Below, one piece after another: positions 8,086 to 15,079 of a stretch of DNA of 40,729 nucleotides. The stretch spans positions 1 through 40,729 of the forward strand of contig NZ_VTQV01000039.1 of assembly GCF_008764245.1 (NCBI RefSeq), written 5' to 3'. Each line of letters starts with the position of its first letter. Within the stretch, counting starts at the first letter, position 1. A model generated the notes under the pieces. The model saw only the letters and a list, made by a program, of their open reading frames with translations, searched no databases and had not been told where the DNA came from. The translations under genes were made by a program, and so were the position numbers. This stretch comes from Bacillus subtilis (GTDB lineage Bacteria > Bacillota > Bacilli > Bacillales > Bacillaceae_C).

Positions 8086-9147
8086 TTGGTTACGAACGAG
8101 CAAGCAATTGAAATATTGAACAAAATGGAAGATCCATTACTACATAAAACGCTTGAAGAGACAAACGGGATTTTAGAGGTAAAAATCAAAGAAGAGAAGT
8201 CTCATATTAGTGTAAAAATCGCAATTGCCAAGACAGGAACGCCAGAACAATTACAGTTTCAAATGAAAATTGTAGAGGCTTTGAAAGAAGCTGGTGCGGC
8301 CAGTGTTGGCATTCGTTTTGCCCAATTATCTGAAGAGGAATTAGACAAGCATCGAGCTTCCGGATCCATCCCGGGCGAAGAACCTGGAGGACTATTATCT
8401 CCCAATAGCTCGACAACTTTTATTGCCATTGCGAGCGGAAAAGGCGGGGTTGGAAAGTCAACCGTTTCTGTTAATTTAGCTGTTGCTTTAGCGCGTCTTG
8501 GTAAAAAAGTTGGCTTAATTGATGCGGATATTTATGGCTTCAGTGTCCCAGATATGATGGGAATTGAGGAGCGTCCGAAATTAAAAGGAGATCGAATTTT
8601 GCCTGTTGAACGCTTCGGAGTCAAAGTCATTTCGATGGGCTTCTTTGTAGAGGATAATGCTCCTGTTATTTGGCGTGGTCCGATGTTAGGGAAAATGTTG
8701 AATAACTTTTTTACCGAGGTGGAATGGGGAGAACTTGATTATCTACTGTTAGATCTACCACCTGGAACAGGGGATATGGCCTTGGATGTTCACACCATGT
8801 TACCAAGCTGTAAAGAGATTATTGTGACAACGCCACACCCTACAGCTGCGTTTGTTGCGGCTAGAGCCGGTGCTATGGCCTTAAGAACAAACCATGAAAT
8901 CCTTGGAGTTATTGAAAACATGGCCTATTTCGAAAGTAAAGTGTCGGGAGAAAAGGAATATGTCTTTGGCAAAGGCGGAGGAGACAAGCTGGCTGAAGAA
9001 TTACAAACCGAGCTCCTTGGAAGACTTCCGTTGCAACAGCCTGATTGGAATGAAGAAGAATTCGCTCCATCTATATATGCCCAAGATCATCGTATTGGAA
9101 AAGTATATCAAGAAATCGCTCATAAAGTTGCCAACATTTTAGGGTAA
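8086..9147 (+). CDS. salA: Mrp/NBP35-family P-loop ATPase SalA
   Basis: Cytosolic ParA/Mrp-family ATPase. In B. subtilis SalA regulates degradative-enzyme expression by repressing scoC; the wider Mrp family carries Fe-S clusters. The product is 353 residues, against 352 in B. subtilis. The N-terminal DUF59-like domain covers about residues 1-85 and the deviant Walker A SGKGGVGKST lies near 123-132, followed by DADIYGFS and LPPGTGD. The TTG start at 8086 was chosen because AAGGAAGG precedes it by eight bases and the length then fits the family; an in-frame ATG at 8029 would add 19 unrelated residues. The repeat element just upstream may have brought or displaced its promoter. Confidence 0.93.
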   Translation: MVTNEQAIEILNKMEDPLLHKTLEETNGILEVKIKEEKSHISVKIAIAKTGTPEQLQFQMKIVEALKEAGAASVGIRFAQLSEEELDKHRASGSIPGEEPGGLLSPNSSTTFIAIASGKGGVGKSTVSVNLAVALARLGKKVGLIDADIYGFSVPDMMGIEERPKLKGDRILPVERFGVKVISMGFFVEDNAPVIWRGPMLGKMLNNFFTEVEWGELDYLLLDLPPGTGDMALDVHTMLPSCKEIIVTTPHPTAAFVAARAGAMALRTNHEILGVIENMAYFESKVSGEKEYVFGKGGGDKLAEELQTELLGRLPLQQPDWNEEEFAPSIYAQDHRIGKVYQEIAHKVANILG

Positions 9148-9156
9148 TTTCATTTA

Positions 9157-9198
9157 TAAAAAAATGCCCCTACGTTCTTAATAGAACCTCAGGGGCAT
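9157..9198 (-). terminator. Terminator shared by gerD and salA
   Basis: ATGCCCCT and AGGGGCAT form the outer stem, with GTTCT/AGAAC inside. Read on the minus strand it is followed by seven T, so it is strongest for gerD; for salA it gives a stem with a weak T-rich tail. Confidence 0.85.
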
Positions 9199-9238
9199 GT
9201 ATTTATCTCGGCTACGTTTGACACATTACGGTCGTGAA

Positions 9239-9823
9239 TCATGATTTATCTTTGTCCTTCTCCCCCTTATCAGCTTTCTCCCCTGCCTCTTTTGCAGCCT
9301 TCAGTAAGAGGTCTTCTATTTGGGCTTTATATAAGGGACTCTCGATCGTCTCTGAGATGACGTTTTGTAAATGCTCACGGAATTCTTTGCTTTTGACAAC
9401 TGTAGAGTATTCCTTTTGAAGTTCGGGATCTTTAAGGATATCAATGAACAACTGTTGATACTGTGGGTCCTTCATTAGATCTTTAAGCAAAGCCTCATGT
9501 TCTGTTTTCATGCTTTTTGCAACAGCTTCTGCAAATTTAGGATCCTGAAAAGACCTTTTCCAAAACTCCTCGGCTTTCTCGGAAGTCAATGCTTGCTCAA
9601 TAGAGCTTTTGACAACATCTTCGTTCATAATCAACTGTTGCTTTATATCTTCATCACTAATAATTTCTTGAATGGCTTTTTTTCCGTCATCTGTTTTAAG
9701 TATGTCGACAATCATTTTCTTTGTTTGATCATAATCCAGTTTTTCATTTCCTACATCCGCTCCACCACAGGATGCAAGCATAAATACAGATATTATGAGG
9801 AGCAGAGAGACTCTTGTTTTCAT
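9239..9823 (-). CDS. gerD: Spore germination lipoprotein GerD
   Basis: Inner-spore-membrane lipoprotein needed for clustering of germinant receptors and rapid nutrient germination. The product is 194 residues (B. subtilis 185) with a lipoprotein signal ending LASCGG (lipobox Cys near residue 19). The rest is almost wholly helical, with repeated DPxxxxxxxxxLKDP-like segments (DPKFAEAV, DPQYQQLF, DPELQKEY) and a Lys/Asp-rich tail. The ATG at 9823 is the one that puts the signal peptide first; AAGGAG lies 12 bases upstream, a long spacing. A good sigma-G promoter precedes it. Position between salA and kbaA is conserved. Confidence 0.94.
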   Translation of the reverse strand: MKTRVSLLLIISVFMLASCGGADVGNEKLDYDQTKKMIVDILKTDDGKKAIQEIISDEDIKQQLIMNEDVVKSSIEQALTSEKAEEFWKRSFQDPKFAEAVAKSMKTEHEALLKDLMKDPQYQQLFIDILKDPELQKEYSTVVKSKEFREHLQNVISETIESPLYKAQIEDLLLKAAKEAGEKADKGEKDKDKS

Positions 9824-9886
9824 GAGTGAGGAACGCTCCTTTCGTGAATGTAAAACAGTAAATGGATCCCCATTTTCCCTTACCTT

Positions 9887-9916
9887 TAATATGGTGGTTT
9901 GTGAAGAATTTATGCA
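9887..9916 (-). promoter_or_regulatory. Candidate sigma-G promoter of gerD
   Basis: On the minus strand TGCATA is followed after exactly 17 bases by CATATTA. This fits the sigma-G consensus (TGnATA, N17, CATA-type -10) and the known forespore expression of gerD. Confidence 0.75.
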
Positions 9917-9994
9917 CAATCTGTCCAAACATAGCTTTTTTGTGTGAAGACTGATAAAATCGGTGTGATAAGGACAAGTTATGGAGGATTAAAC

Positions 9995-10675
9995 GTGACG
10001 ATACGCAACCTGATTAAATTTTTATTTAATTCCCTTTTACTGGGTGGTATTATAACAGGAATTTTAGGGTTTTTAATTCGCTGGAATGAATTTCAGCCAT
10101 ATTTCACTGAGGTAAAAATAGGCGCCATTTTATCTACGTTTATTTGGCTAGTTGGTGTGGGCTTAATCTTCGCTGTTGTAAGCCAGGTCGGTTTTTTTGC
10201 TTATTTATTCATTCATCAATTTGGATTAGGTATTTTTAGGTCTATTTCATTATGGAATGCTGTTCAGCTTGTACTGATTGTATTTGTTTTATTTGACCTT
10301 ATTTATTTTCGTTTTCAAGCCTTTGCAGGAGAAGGGGAGAGTATTCTTCCATATGTGGGATTGGCCATATTTCTCCTTGTAGCCGCATTAATTGTCGCAT
10401 TCTTTAAGGCAAAAACGACGAATCGTACAACCTTCGTCTCGGCGCTTTTTTTTATGGTCGTTGTCACGATTTTAGAATGGCTACCAGTATTACGAGTGAA
10501 TGAAGTAAGTTGGGTATATTTAATGATTTTTCCATTAATTGCGTGTAATGCCTATCTCATTCTAATGTTACCTAAATACAATAAATTATCGGCTGAAGAA
10601 CGTGAAAGAAAGTCGTCTCAGAAAAACAACGTCCAGACAGATCATAAAAAACAAACAAAAAAAGCGAGCCGCTAA
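9995..10675 (+). CDS. kbaA: KinB-signalling pathway activation protein KbaA
   Basis: Polytopic membrane protein that in B. subtilis is needed for KinB to feed the sporulation phosphorelay. The product is 226 residues with about six hydrophobic segments. B. subtilis KbaA is about 198, and the extra length here is a basic C-terminal tail rich in Lys, Gln and Ser after residue 205. The GTG at 9995 has GGAGG seven bases upstream; the longer frame from 9944 lacks a ribosome site. The gene is divergent from gerD and convergent with pdaB, with which it shares a terminator overlapping its last codons. Confidence 0.9.
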   Translation: MTIRNLIKFLFNSLLLGGIITGILGFLIRWNEFQPYFTEVKIGAILSTFIWLVGVGLIFAVVSQVGFFAYLFIHQFGLGIFRSISLWNAVQLVLIVFVLFDLIYFRFQAFAGEGESILPYVGLAIFLLVAALIVAFFKAKTTNRTTFVSALFFMVVVTILEWLPVLRVNEVSWVYLMIFPLIACNAYLILMLPKYNKLSAEERERKSSQKNNVQTDHKKQTKKASR

Positions 10676-10691
10676 TCGACTCGCTTTTTTG
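10657..10691. terminator. Bidirectional terminator between kbaA and pdaB
   Basis: AAAAAGCGAG and CTCGCTTTTT form a stem flanked by A and T runs, so it can stop transcription from both converging genes. The kbaA stop codon lies in the loop. Confidence 0.9.
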
Positions 10692-10698
10692 ATACTTC

Positions 10699-11448
10699 TT
10701 ATGGAACGAGTTTTGTTTTGACATTGCCGTTGGTAATTAGGACGGATAGGTTTACTAACTCATCTTTTCCCTTTAAGATCGATATGATTTCAGGCAAAGC
10801 TTCAGCTGTTTGTGTTGCTGCATCTGAAGCATGCATTAGGATGATGTCTCCTTTTTTGGCCTTTTTAACATTCTCGATGATTTCTTTTGTTCCTGGGTTC
10901 TTCCAGTCTTGTGAATTCACACTCCAATGTATGACGGTTAATCCTAGCTGGTCCGCTATTTTCAGTGTGCGTTCATCAAAATGGCCTGTTGGGGAGCGCA
11001 GGAGTGTAATCTCTTTAATGTCCTGCTTTTTCAAAATCTCAATCGATTTTAAAATATCTCCTCTTACTTTTTCGTCGTCCAATTCAGTATAATCTTCATA
11101 AGCATAGCCAAGGCTTCCTATTTCATAGCCTAAATCGACAATTCGCTTGACAGTGTCAGGGTGCTTTTCTGCCCAGGCCCCCGATAAGAAAAAGGTGGCA
11201 GACCTTACTTCTTTCTCCTCTAATACGTCCAAAATTGGCTCAGCTTGTACATCCCCCCAACCAATATTAAAGGTTAAACCAATCCCTTTATCCCCCTTAT
11301 ATATCGCCTTTGGACCGTCCTTAGTGCTAAATACAGGAATATATAAAGAGGACTGGGAGAAAAATAATAGGGCTGTAAAAAATGAGATTAAGACGACAAA
11401 CATTCCTTGCTTTACTCTTCGACCATTTACAGCTAAAAAGAAATTCAT
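10699..11448 (-). CDS. pdaB: PdaB-type polysaccharide deacetylase (sporulation)
   Basis: NodB-homology protein needed for late spore stability in B. subtilis. The product is 249 residues (B. subtilis 254) with an N-terminal membrane anchor (MFVVLISFFTALLFF) and a deacetylase fold: motif 1 reads LTFNIGWGD near residues 59-67, then SATFFLSG, the motif-3-like LLRSPTGHFD, and VIHWSVNSQDW. In active NodB enzymes motif 1 is TFDDG, with the first Asp as catalytic base; here that position is Asn (codon AAT). The metal-binding His-x3-His of motif 2 is also absent (GSLGYAYEDY). Deacetylase activity is therefore doubtful. Synteny makes the identity firm. Confidence 0.93.
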   Translation of the reverse strand: MNFFLAVNGRRVKQGMFVVLISFFTALLFFSQSSLYIPVFSTKDGPKAIYKGDKGIGLTFNIGWGDVQAEPILDVLEEKEVRSATFFLSGAWAEKHPDTVKRIVDLGYEIGSLGYAYEDYTELDDEKVRGDILKSIEILKKQDIKEITLLRSPTGHFDERTLKIADQLGLTVIHWSVNSQDWKNPGTKEIIENVKKAKKGDIILMHASDAATQTAEALPEIISILKGKDELVNLSVLITNGNVKTKLVP

Positions 11449-11478
11449 TTTCTCTCCTCCTCATGCCCGTCCATTATT

Positions 11479-11510
11479 TAATCTATGCATAAGAAGTCGA
11501 CCGATATGAT
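11479..11510 (-). promoter_or_regulatory. Possible sigma-G promoter of pdaB
   Basis: On the minus strand ATCATA (11510 to 11505) precedes CATAGATTA (11487 to 11479) by 17 bases. The -10 fits CATAnnnTA; the -35 matches TGMATA at only four of six positions. Suggestive, not firm. Confidence 0.4.
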
Positions 11511-11543
11511 TACAAATGTGATGAATTGGAAAAATAAAAAGGG

Positions 11544-11571
11544 TTGAAAAAAATATAAAATGGGTTATAAT
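11544..11571 (+). promoter_or_regulatory. Promoter of the tRNA-Asn/tRNA-Thr cluster
   Basis: TTGAAA (11544-11549) and TATAAT (11566-11571) are separated by 16 bases and end 25 bases before tRNA-Asn. Confidence 0.65.
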
Positions 11572-11596
11572 AAAATATGTCTATTGATAAACTTAT

Positions 11597-11671
11597 TCCG
11601 CAGTAGCTCAGTGGTAGAGCTATCGGCTGTTAACCGATCGGTCGTAGGTTCGAATCCTACCTGCGGAGCCA
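11597..11671 (+). tRNA. tRNA-Asn (GTT)
   Basis: Acceptor arms TCCGCAG/CTGCGGA close the cloverleaf; the anticodon loop CTGTTAA gives GTT, and GGTTCGAATCC forms the T arm. Discriminator G and an encoded CCA follow. It is the first gene of a two-tRNA transcript, one base from tRNA-Thr. Confidence 0.97.
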
Positions 11672-11672
11672 T

Positions 11673-11745
11673 GCTTCCATAGCTCAGTTGGTAGAGTGCA
11701 TCCATGGTAAGGATGAGGTCACCGGTTCAAGCCCGGTTGGAAGCT
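11673..11745 (+). tRNA. tRNA-Thr (GGT)
   Basis: Acceptor arms GCTTCCA/TGGAAGC; anticodon loop ATGGTAA gives GGT; T arm GGTTCAAGCC. CCA is not encoded. Confidence 0.96.
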
Positions 11746-11766
11746 TAGCTTACAAGCGTTGATATG

Positions 11767-11803
11767 AAGCGATTCTTGGAGGGGCCAAGGGTCGCTTTTT
11801 TCT
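11767..11803 (+). terminator. Terminator after tRNA-Thr
   Basis: AAGCGATTCTTGG pairs with CCAAGGGTCGCTT around a GGGG-containing loop, then TTTTTCTTTT. It ends the two-tRNA transcript. Downstream, CATTTTGACGGTA occurs twice (11826 and 11872), 46 bases apart, in an otherwise empty spacer, and an extended -10 TGGTATAAT (11926-11934) probably serves the next gene. Confidence 0.85.
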
Positions 11804-12003
11804 TTTGAAGTTGTAGTCTTGCCGACATTTTGACGGTAGATCGCTGTTTTTATTTGGAAATTTGTTTTGCTCATTTTGACGGTACAAATACATGGAGGCA
11901 GAACGATATAAATATTCGAAATAAATGGTATAATGTTTCTAATCATTGATAGATGATAATGAAAGTAAGGAAAGTATTCTACCAGTAAGGAGAAATGACC
12001 TAG

Positions 12004-13026
12004 ATGGATATAGCTGGCCTTTTTCGCAGGAAAAGTACGAAACGTTTGATTATTTTCGGACTCATTATCTTGGTCCTATATAGTATGAGGAGTATGATCA
12101 ACTTAATTTTACTAACATTCATTTTTTCCTTTTTAATGAATCAGCTTATTGAATTTATCGTGAAACGGTTGCCGGTACCACGGTGGATCTTAGTTTTAAT
12201 CACCTATACGATTATTGTAGGGTTACTAACGTTTGGACTTGTTAAATATTTCCCAATTATTACTTCCGAAATTACGACTTTGATTAAACAAATTAATAGC
12301 TTTTACACGCAGCCGCATGACAATATGATTTTAAACTATATTCAACAGATCATCTCAGAAAACCAAATTGCGGCATACTTAGAAAATGGATTTTCCTTTC
12401 TGATTAAATCATTTACGGATATTAGTAAAACAAGTGTTCAAGTTGTGATTGCTTTAATCTTGAGCTTATTTTTTCTATTGGAAAAACCGCGTTTAAAGGA
12501 ATTTACGGCCAAGTTTAAGGGAAGCAAAATCGCTCCATTTTATTATGAAATTGAATTTTTTGCTAAGAAGTTTACAAGTACGTTCGGAAAAGTTATCGAA
12601 GCGCAATTTATTATCGCGCTTATCAACTGCTTTTTAACCGTTATAGCACTAGCAATTATGGGCTTTCCGCAATTATTCGCCTTAGCGATTATGGTGTTTA
12701 TTCTTGGTCTTATTCCGGTTGCTGGGGTGATTATCTCTCTCATACCGCTTTGTATTATTGCTTATACAATTGGCGGCTTGATAAATGTTGTGTATGTTGT
12801 GGCTGTGATTACGGTAATCCATATGATAGAAGCCTATATATTAAATCCGAAATTAATGTCAGCCAAAACGGATTTACCTGTTTTCTACACCTTTGTTGTT
12901 TTAATCTTTTCGCAAAATTTCTTTGGGGTGTGGGGCTTGATCGTTGGAATTCCCGTGTTTGTTTTCCTATTAGATGTTCTTGGGGTTACGAATAAACCGG
13001 AAAACACTGGGGAAATAAGCCCGTAA
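12004..13026 (+). CDS. AI-2E family transporter (membrane protein)
   Basis: Polytopic membrane protein of the AI-2E transporter family (formerly UPF0118). The 340-residue product has paired N-terminal hydrophobic segments (about 17-50), a hydrophilic middle (about 80-190), and a C-terminal cluster of four to five membrane segments containing the family-typical EAYILNPKLM near residue 277 and the terminal GVWGLIVGIPVFVFL. Family members are proposed to export autoinducer-2, ions or other solutes, so substrate cannot be assigned. AAGGAG precedes the ATG by about 12 bases. It stands alone between two tRNA clusters. Confidence 0.85.
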   Translation: MDIAGLFRRKSTKRLIIFGLIILVLYSMRSMINLILLTFIFSFLMNQLIEFIVKRLPVPRWILVLITYTIIVGLLTFGLVKYFPIITSEITTLIKQINSFYTQPHDNMILNYIQQIISENQIAAYLENGFSFLIKSFTDISKTSVQVVIALILSLFFLLEKPRLKEFTAKFKGSKIAPFYYEIEFFAKKFTSTFGKVIEAQFIIALINCFLTVIALAIMGFPQLFALAIMVFILGLIPVAGVIISLIPLCIIAYTIGGLINVVYVVAVITVIHMIEAYILNPKLMSAKTDLPVFYTFVVLIFSQNFFGVWGLIVGIPVFVFLLDVLGVTNKPENTGEISP

Positions 13027-13038
13027 AAGAGAGAAAGG

Positions 13039-13114
13039 GATCCTCCATTATGAGTTCAAGGATATGACCTGAAAAAATCATGTCCTTGTCTTAGTGTAGG
13101 CTTTAAGGAGGATC
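13039..13114 (+). other. Nested hairpin after the AI-2E family gene
   Basis: GATCCTCC (13039-13046) is exactly inverted at 13107-13114, and inside it AAGGATATGA (13058-13067) pairs with TCATGTCCTT (13078-13087) with one wobble pair. The T tail (AATTCCTTTT) is weak for a standard terminator. It may end the upstream transcript, or it may be a small structured RNA or repeat remnant. The rest of the spacer to the next promoter shows nothing further. Confidence 0.5.
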
Positions 13115-13221
13115 AATTCCTTTTATAATTTCTTCTTTGATTTATAATTGGGAAGAATCGGATTGAATCTCATAGAAATCCACTTATCCATTTTTTGAAA
13201 ATAAAAATTTCCTTTTTCTGC

Positions 13222-13250
13222 TTGACTATATTCTCACTTTCCACTATACT
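13222..13250 (+). promoter_or_regulatory. Strong promoter of the five-tRNA cluster
   Basis: TTGACT (13222-13227) and TATACT (13245-13250) are separated by 17 bases, close to the sigma-A consensus, 45 bases before tRNA-Glu. Confidence 0.85.
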
Positions 13251-13294
13251 CTTTTTTGGGTCGTAAAAAGCCTGTCTGCAAATTTCAAAGAATA

Positions 13295-13369
13295 GGCCCC
13301 TTGGTCAAGCGGTTAAGACACCGCCCTTTCACGGCGGTAACACGGGTTCGAATCCCGTAGGGGTCACCA
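13295..13369 (+). tRNA. tRNA-Glu (TTC)
   Basis: Acceptor arms GGCCCCT/AGGGGTC; anticodon loop CTTTCAC gives TTC; GGTTCGAATCC in the T arm; encoded CCA. First gene of the cluster, separated from tRNA-Val by the two 80-bp repeats. Confidence 0.97.
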
Positions 13370-13390
13370 TCTTAAAAAATTGCAACTTCT

Positions 13391-13470
13391 AAAGAGAGAA
13401 GAAGTGAGCGTACTCCAGTACGTGACCGACTGATTAAGAGAGTTGACGCAGTCATGCGCCGCTCATCGCA
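13391..13470 (+). repeat. 80-bp repeat between tRNA-Glu and tRNA-Val, copy A
   Basis: It runs from AAAGAGAGAAGAAGTGAGCG to CGCTCATCGCA and shares with copy B the long exact block GAGAGTTGACGCAGTCATGC and the adjoining GCCGCTCATCGCA. No ORF or tRNA fold fits. The variation is concentrated around the GCGTACTCCAGTACG palindrome, which is GCGTACATTAGATACG in copy B, so the stem is partly kept. Confidence 0.8.
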
Positions 13471-13512
13471 CCTCCCGTTAAAATTGGGAGGAGCAAGCAG
13501 GACAAGGAAACG

Positions 13513-13593
13513 AAAGAGAGAAGGAGCGAGCGTACATTAGATACGTGACCGACTGATCGAGAGAGTTGACGCAGTCATGCGCCGCTCATCGCA
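13513..13593 (+). repeat. 80-bp repeat between tRNA-Glu and tRNA-Val, copy B
   Basis: Direct repeat of copy A, 81 bases, ending ten bases before tRNA-Val. Between the copies lies a short hairpin (CCTCCCG.../...GGGAGG). The copies could be RNA-processing spacers or traces of an interspersed repeat that prefers tRNA and rRNA spacers. Confidence 0.8.
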
Positions 13594-13603
13594 ATTTTAA
13601 CAT

Positions 13604-13676
13604 GGAGGATTAGCTCAGCTGGGAGAGCATCTGCCTTACAAGCAGAGGGTCGGCGGTTCGAACCCGTCATCCTCCA
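13604..13676 (+). tRNA. tRNA-Val (TAC)
   Basis: Acceptor arms GGAGGAT/ATCCTCC; anticodon loop CTTACAA gives TAC; GGTTCGAACC in the T arm. CCA is not encoded. Confidence 0.97.
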
Positions 13677-13729
13677 CTCTTATTTAGTGGACAAGTTGTT
13701 GTTTCTATAAATAAGTAGACATATATTTT

Positions 13730-13814
13730 GGTGGGGTAGCGAAGTGGCTAAACGCGGCGGACTGTAAATCCGCTCCCTCAGGGTTCGGCGGTTCGAATCC
13801 GTCCCCCACCACCA
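13730..13814 (+). tRNA. tRNA-Tyr (GTA)
   Basis: Long class II tRNA: acceptor arms GGTGGGG/CCCCACC, anticodon loop CTGTAAA gives GTA, and a long variable arm (CTCCCTCAGGGTTCGG region). CCA is encoded. Confidence 0.97.
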
Positions 13815-13870
13815 TTTTTTTATTTCATGAATATTTTTTATCCGCATGGGTAAGATACATATATCATCGT

Positions 13871-13945
13871 TGGGCTATAGCCAAGTGGTAAGGCAACGGA
13901 CTTTGACTCCGTCATTCGTTGGTTCGAATCCAGCTAGCCCAGCCA
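13871..13945 (+). tRNA. tRNA-Gln (TTG)
   Basis: Acceptor arms TGGGCTA/TAGCCCA; anticodon loop CTTTGAC gives TTG; encoded CCA. It is one base from tRNA-Lys. Confidence 0.97.
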
Positions 13946-13946
13946 T

Positions 13947-14022
13947 GAGCCATTAGCTCAGTTGGTAGAGCATCTGACTTTTAATCAGAGGGTCGCAGGT
14001 TCGAATCCTGCATGGCTCACCA
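13947..14022 (+). tRNA. tRNA-Lys (TTT)
   Basis: Acceptor arms GAGCCAT/ATGGCTC; anticodon loop CTTTTAA gives TTT; encoded CCA. Last gene of the cluster. Confidence 0.97.
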
Positions 14023-14088
14023 TTTAATGCGTCTTGAGGAATTCAAGGCTTTTTTAATTTCCTAAAAAATTTTAGCTTATATAAAAAG

Positions 14089-14135
14089 TAGACGAGCAAC
14101 AATCTTCCGGTGGATTGTTACTCGTCTATATTTGT
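14089..14135. terminator. Bidirectional terminator between tRNA-Lys and the Spo0E-like gene
   Basis: TAGACGAGCAACAATC pairs with GATTGTTACTCGTCTA with a single mismatch, with T-rich tails on both strands. The stop codon of the Spo0E-like gene lies inside the right arm. Confidence 0.88.
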
Positions 14136-14285
14136 TGTAAGAGCGTGATATTTATTGAGAAGCTTGTCCAATTGATCACTAACATGAACAACCCGTTCGT
14201 CTGCGAAGGAAAAGGTCAAACCGAGTTCAATCATCTGTTGTCTTTGTTGTTCAATTTTATTGAGTAATTCCGATCTCCTTCCCAT
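14118..14285 (-). CDS. Spo0E family aspartyl-phosphate phosphatase (55 aa)
   Basis: Short gene on the minus strand. The product starts MGRRSELLNKIEQQRQQM, continues IELGLTFSFADERVVHVSDQ and ends in LDKLLNKYHALTTNIDE. It matches the Spo0E-like family: two helices, LLxxIExxRxxMIxLG, and a signature of the S-x-x-LD type (VSDQLDKLLN here, SQxLD in Spo0E). Such proteins dephosphorylate Spo0A-P and so delay sporulation. The ATG has GAAGGTG seven bases upstream. It is close to the family minimum length and complete. Which Bacillus paralogue it corresponds to cannot be said. Confidence 0.88.
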   Translation of the reverse strand: MGRRSELLNKIEQQRQQMIELGLTFSFADERVVHVSDQLDKLLNKYHALTTNIDE

Positions 14286-14435
14286 ATGTATCACCTTCCC
14301 ATTCGTTTCTTGTTGTTTCTTGTATTCCCAATTTCAGATAAAATTAAACAAGTAGCGAGAAATTTGGTACTATAAGGATAATGTGTGCCTATATTTTTAA
14401 TAAATGTGGAAAAAGGTATTTTTTCTTTTTTATTT

Positions 14436-14463
14436 TGAAACTTTTTTTTGCACGATACGTATA
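14436..14463 (+). promoter_or_regulatory. Sigma-W autoregulatory promoter
   Basis: TGAAAC (14436-14441), 16 bases, then CGTATA (14458-14463): a textbook ECF sigma-W promoter directly before sigW. The spacer includes the run of eight T usual for this class. The rest of the gap back to 14286 shows no gene. Confidence 0.93.
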
Positions 14464-14498
14464 CATGGATAACCGCATGAGCGGGGGGTAAATTAGGG

Positions 14499-15062
14499 AT
14501 GGATTTGATTATCAACCAACGGATCAAAGAGGTTTTAAAAGGTGATCGGGAAGCATTTGGCGAAATCGTAGAATTATTTAAAGATAAGGTATTCCAGTTA
14601 TGTTATCGAATGTTGGGAAATCGGCATGAAGCAGAGGATATCGCTCAGGAGGCTTTTGTCCGAGCGTATATTAATATTCATAGCTTCGATCAAAAGAAAA
14701 AATTTTCAACATGGTTATATCGGATTGCCACAAATCTTTGTATTGACCGAATTCGCAAAAAGAAGCCTGATTATTTTCTTGATGCAGAAGTGGCAGGAAC
14801 GGAAGGCCTGACCATGTATTCACAAATTGCGGCTGAAGGAAAATCTCCTGATTCTGAAGTGGAAACTCTTGAACTTCAAGAGCTTGTTCAACGGGAAATT
14901 ATGAGATTACCGGATAAATATAGGATCGTCGTTCTCTTAAGATATATTGATGACCTTTCACTGAATGAGATAAGTGAAGTTTTAGAAATGCCGCTGGGGA
15001 CAGTGAAGACGCGAATCTATCGGGCGCGTGAAGCGCTTCGTAAACAGCTGAACAATTTGTAG
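14499..15062 (+). CDS. sigW: RNA polymerase ECF sigma factor SigW
   Basis: Extracytoplasmic-function sigma factor for cell-envelope stress and antimicrobial-peptide resistance genes. The product is 187 residues, the B. subtilis length. Region 2 shows YRMLGNRHEAEDIAQEAFVR and FSTWLYRIATNLCIDRIRKK; region 4 shows LPDKYRIVVLLRYIDDLS followed by the helix-turn-helix EISEVLEMPLGTVKTRIYRA. GGGGGG lies before the ATG. It is cotranscribed with rsiW, which starts within 20 bases, and is autoregulated through the promoter above. Confidence 0.97.
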   Translation: MDLIINQRIKEVLKGDREAFGEIVELFKDKVFQLCYRMLGNRHEAEDIAQEAFVRAYINIHSFDQKKKFSTWLYRIATNLCIDRIRKKKPDYFLDAEVAGTEGLTMYSQIAAEGKSPDSEVETLELQELVQREIMRLPDKYRIVVLLRYIDDLSLNEISEVLEMPLGTVKTRIYRAREALRKQLNNL

Positions 15063-15079
15063 GAAAGGTGAGAAGGAAA

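Noticed and set aside
11572-14022. rRNA operon next to the tRNA genes
   Set aside because: No 16S, 23S or 5S sequence occurs; only tRNAs, spacers and an AI-2E family gene.
14291-14527. 78-codon minus-strand frame upstream of sigW
   Set aside because: It reads back through the sigma-W promoter and the sigW start, has no ribosome site and no recognisable motif.
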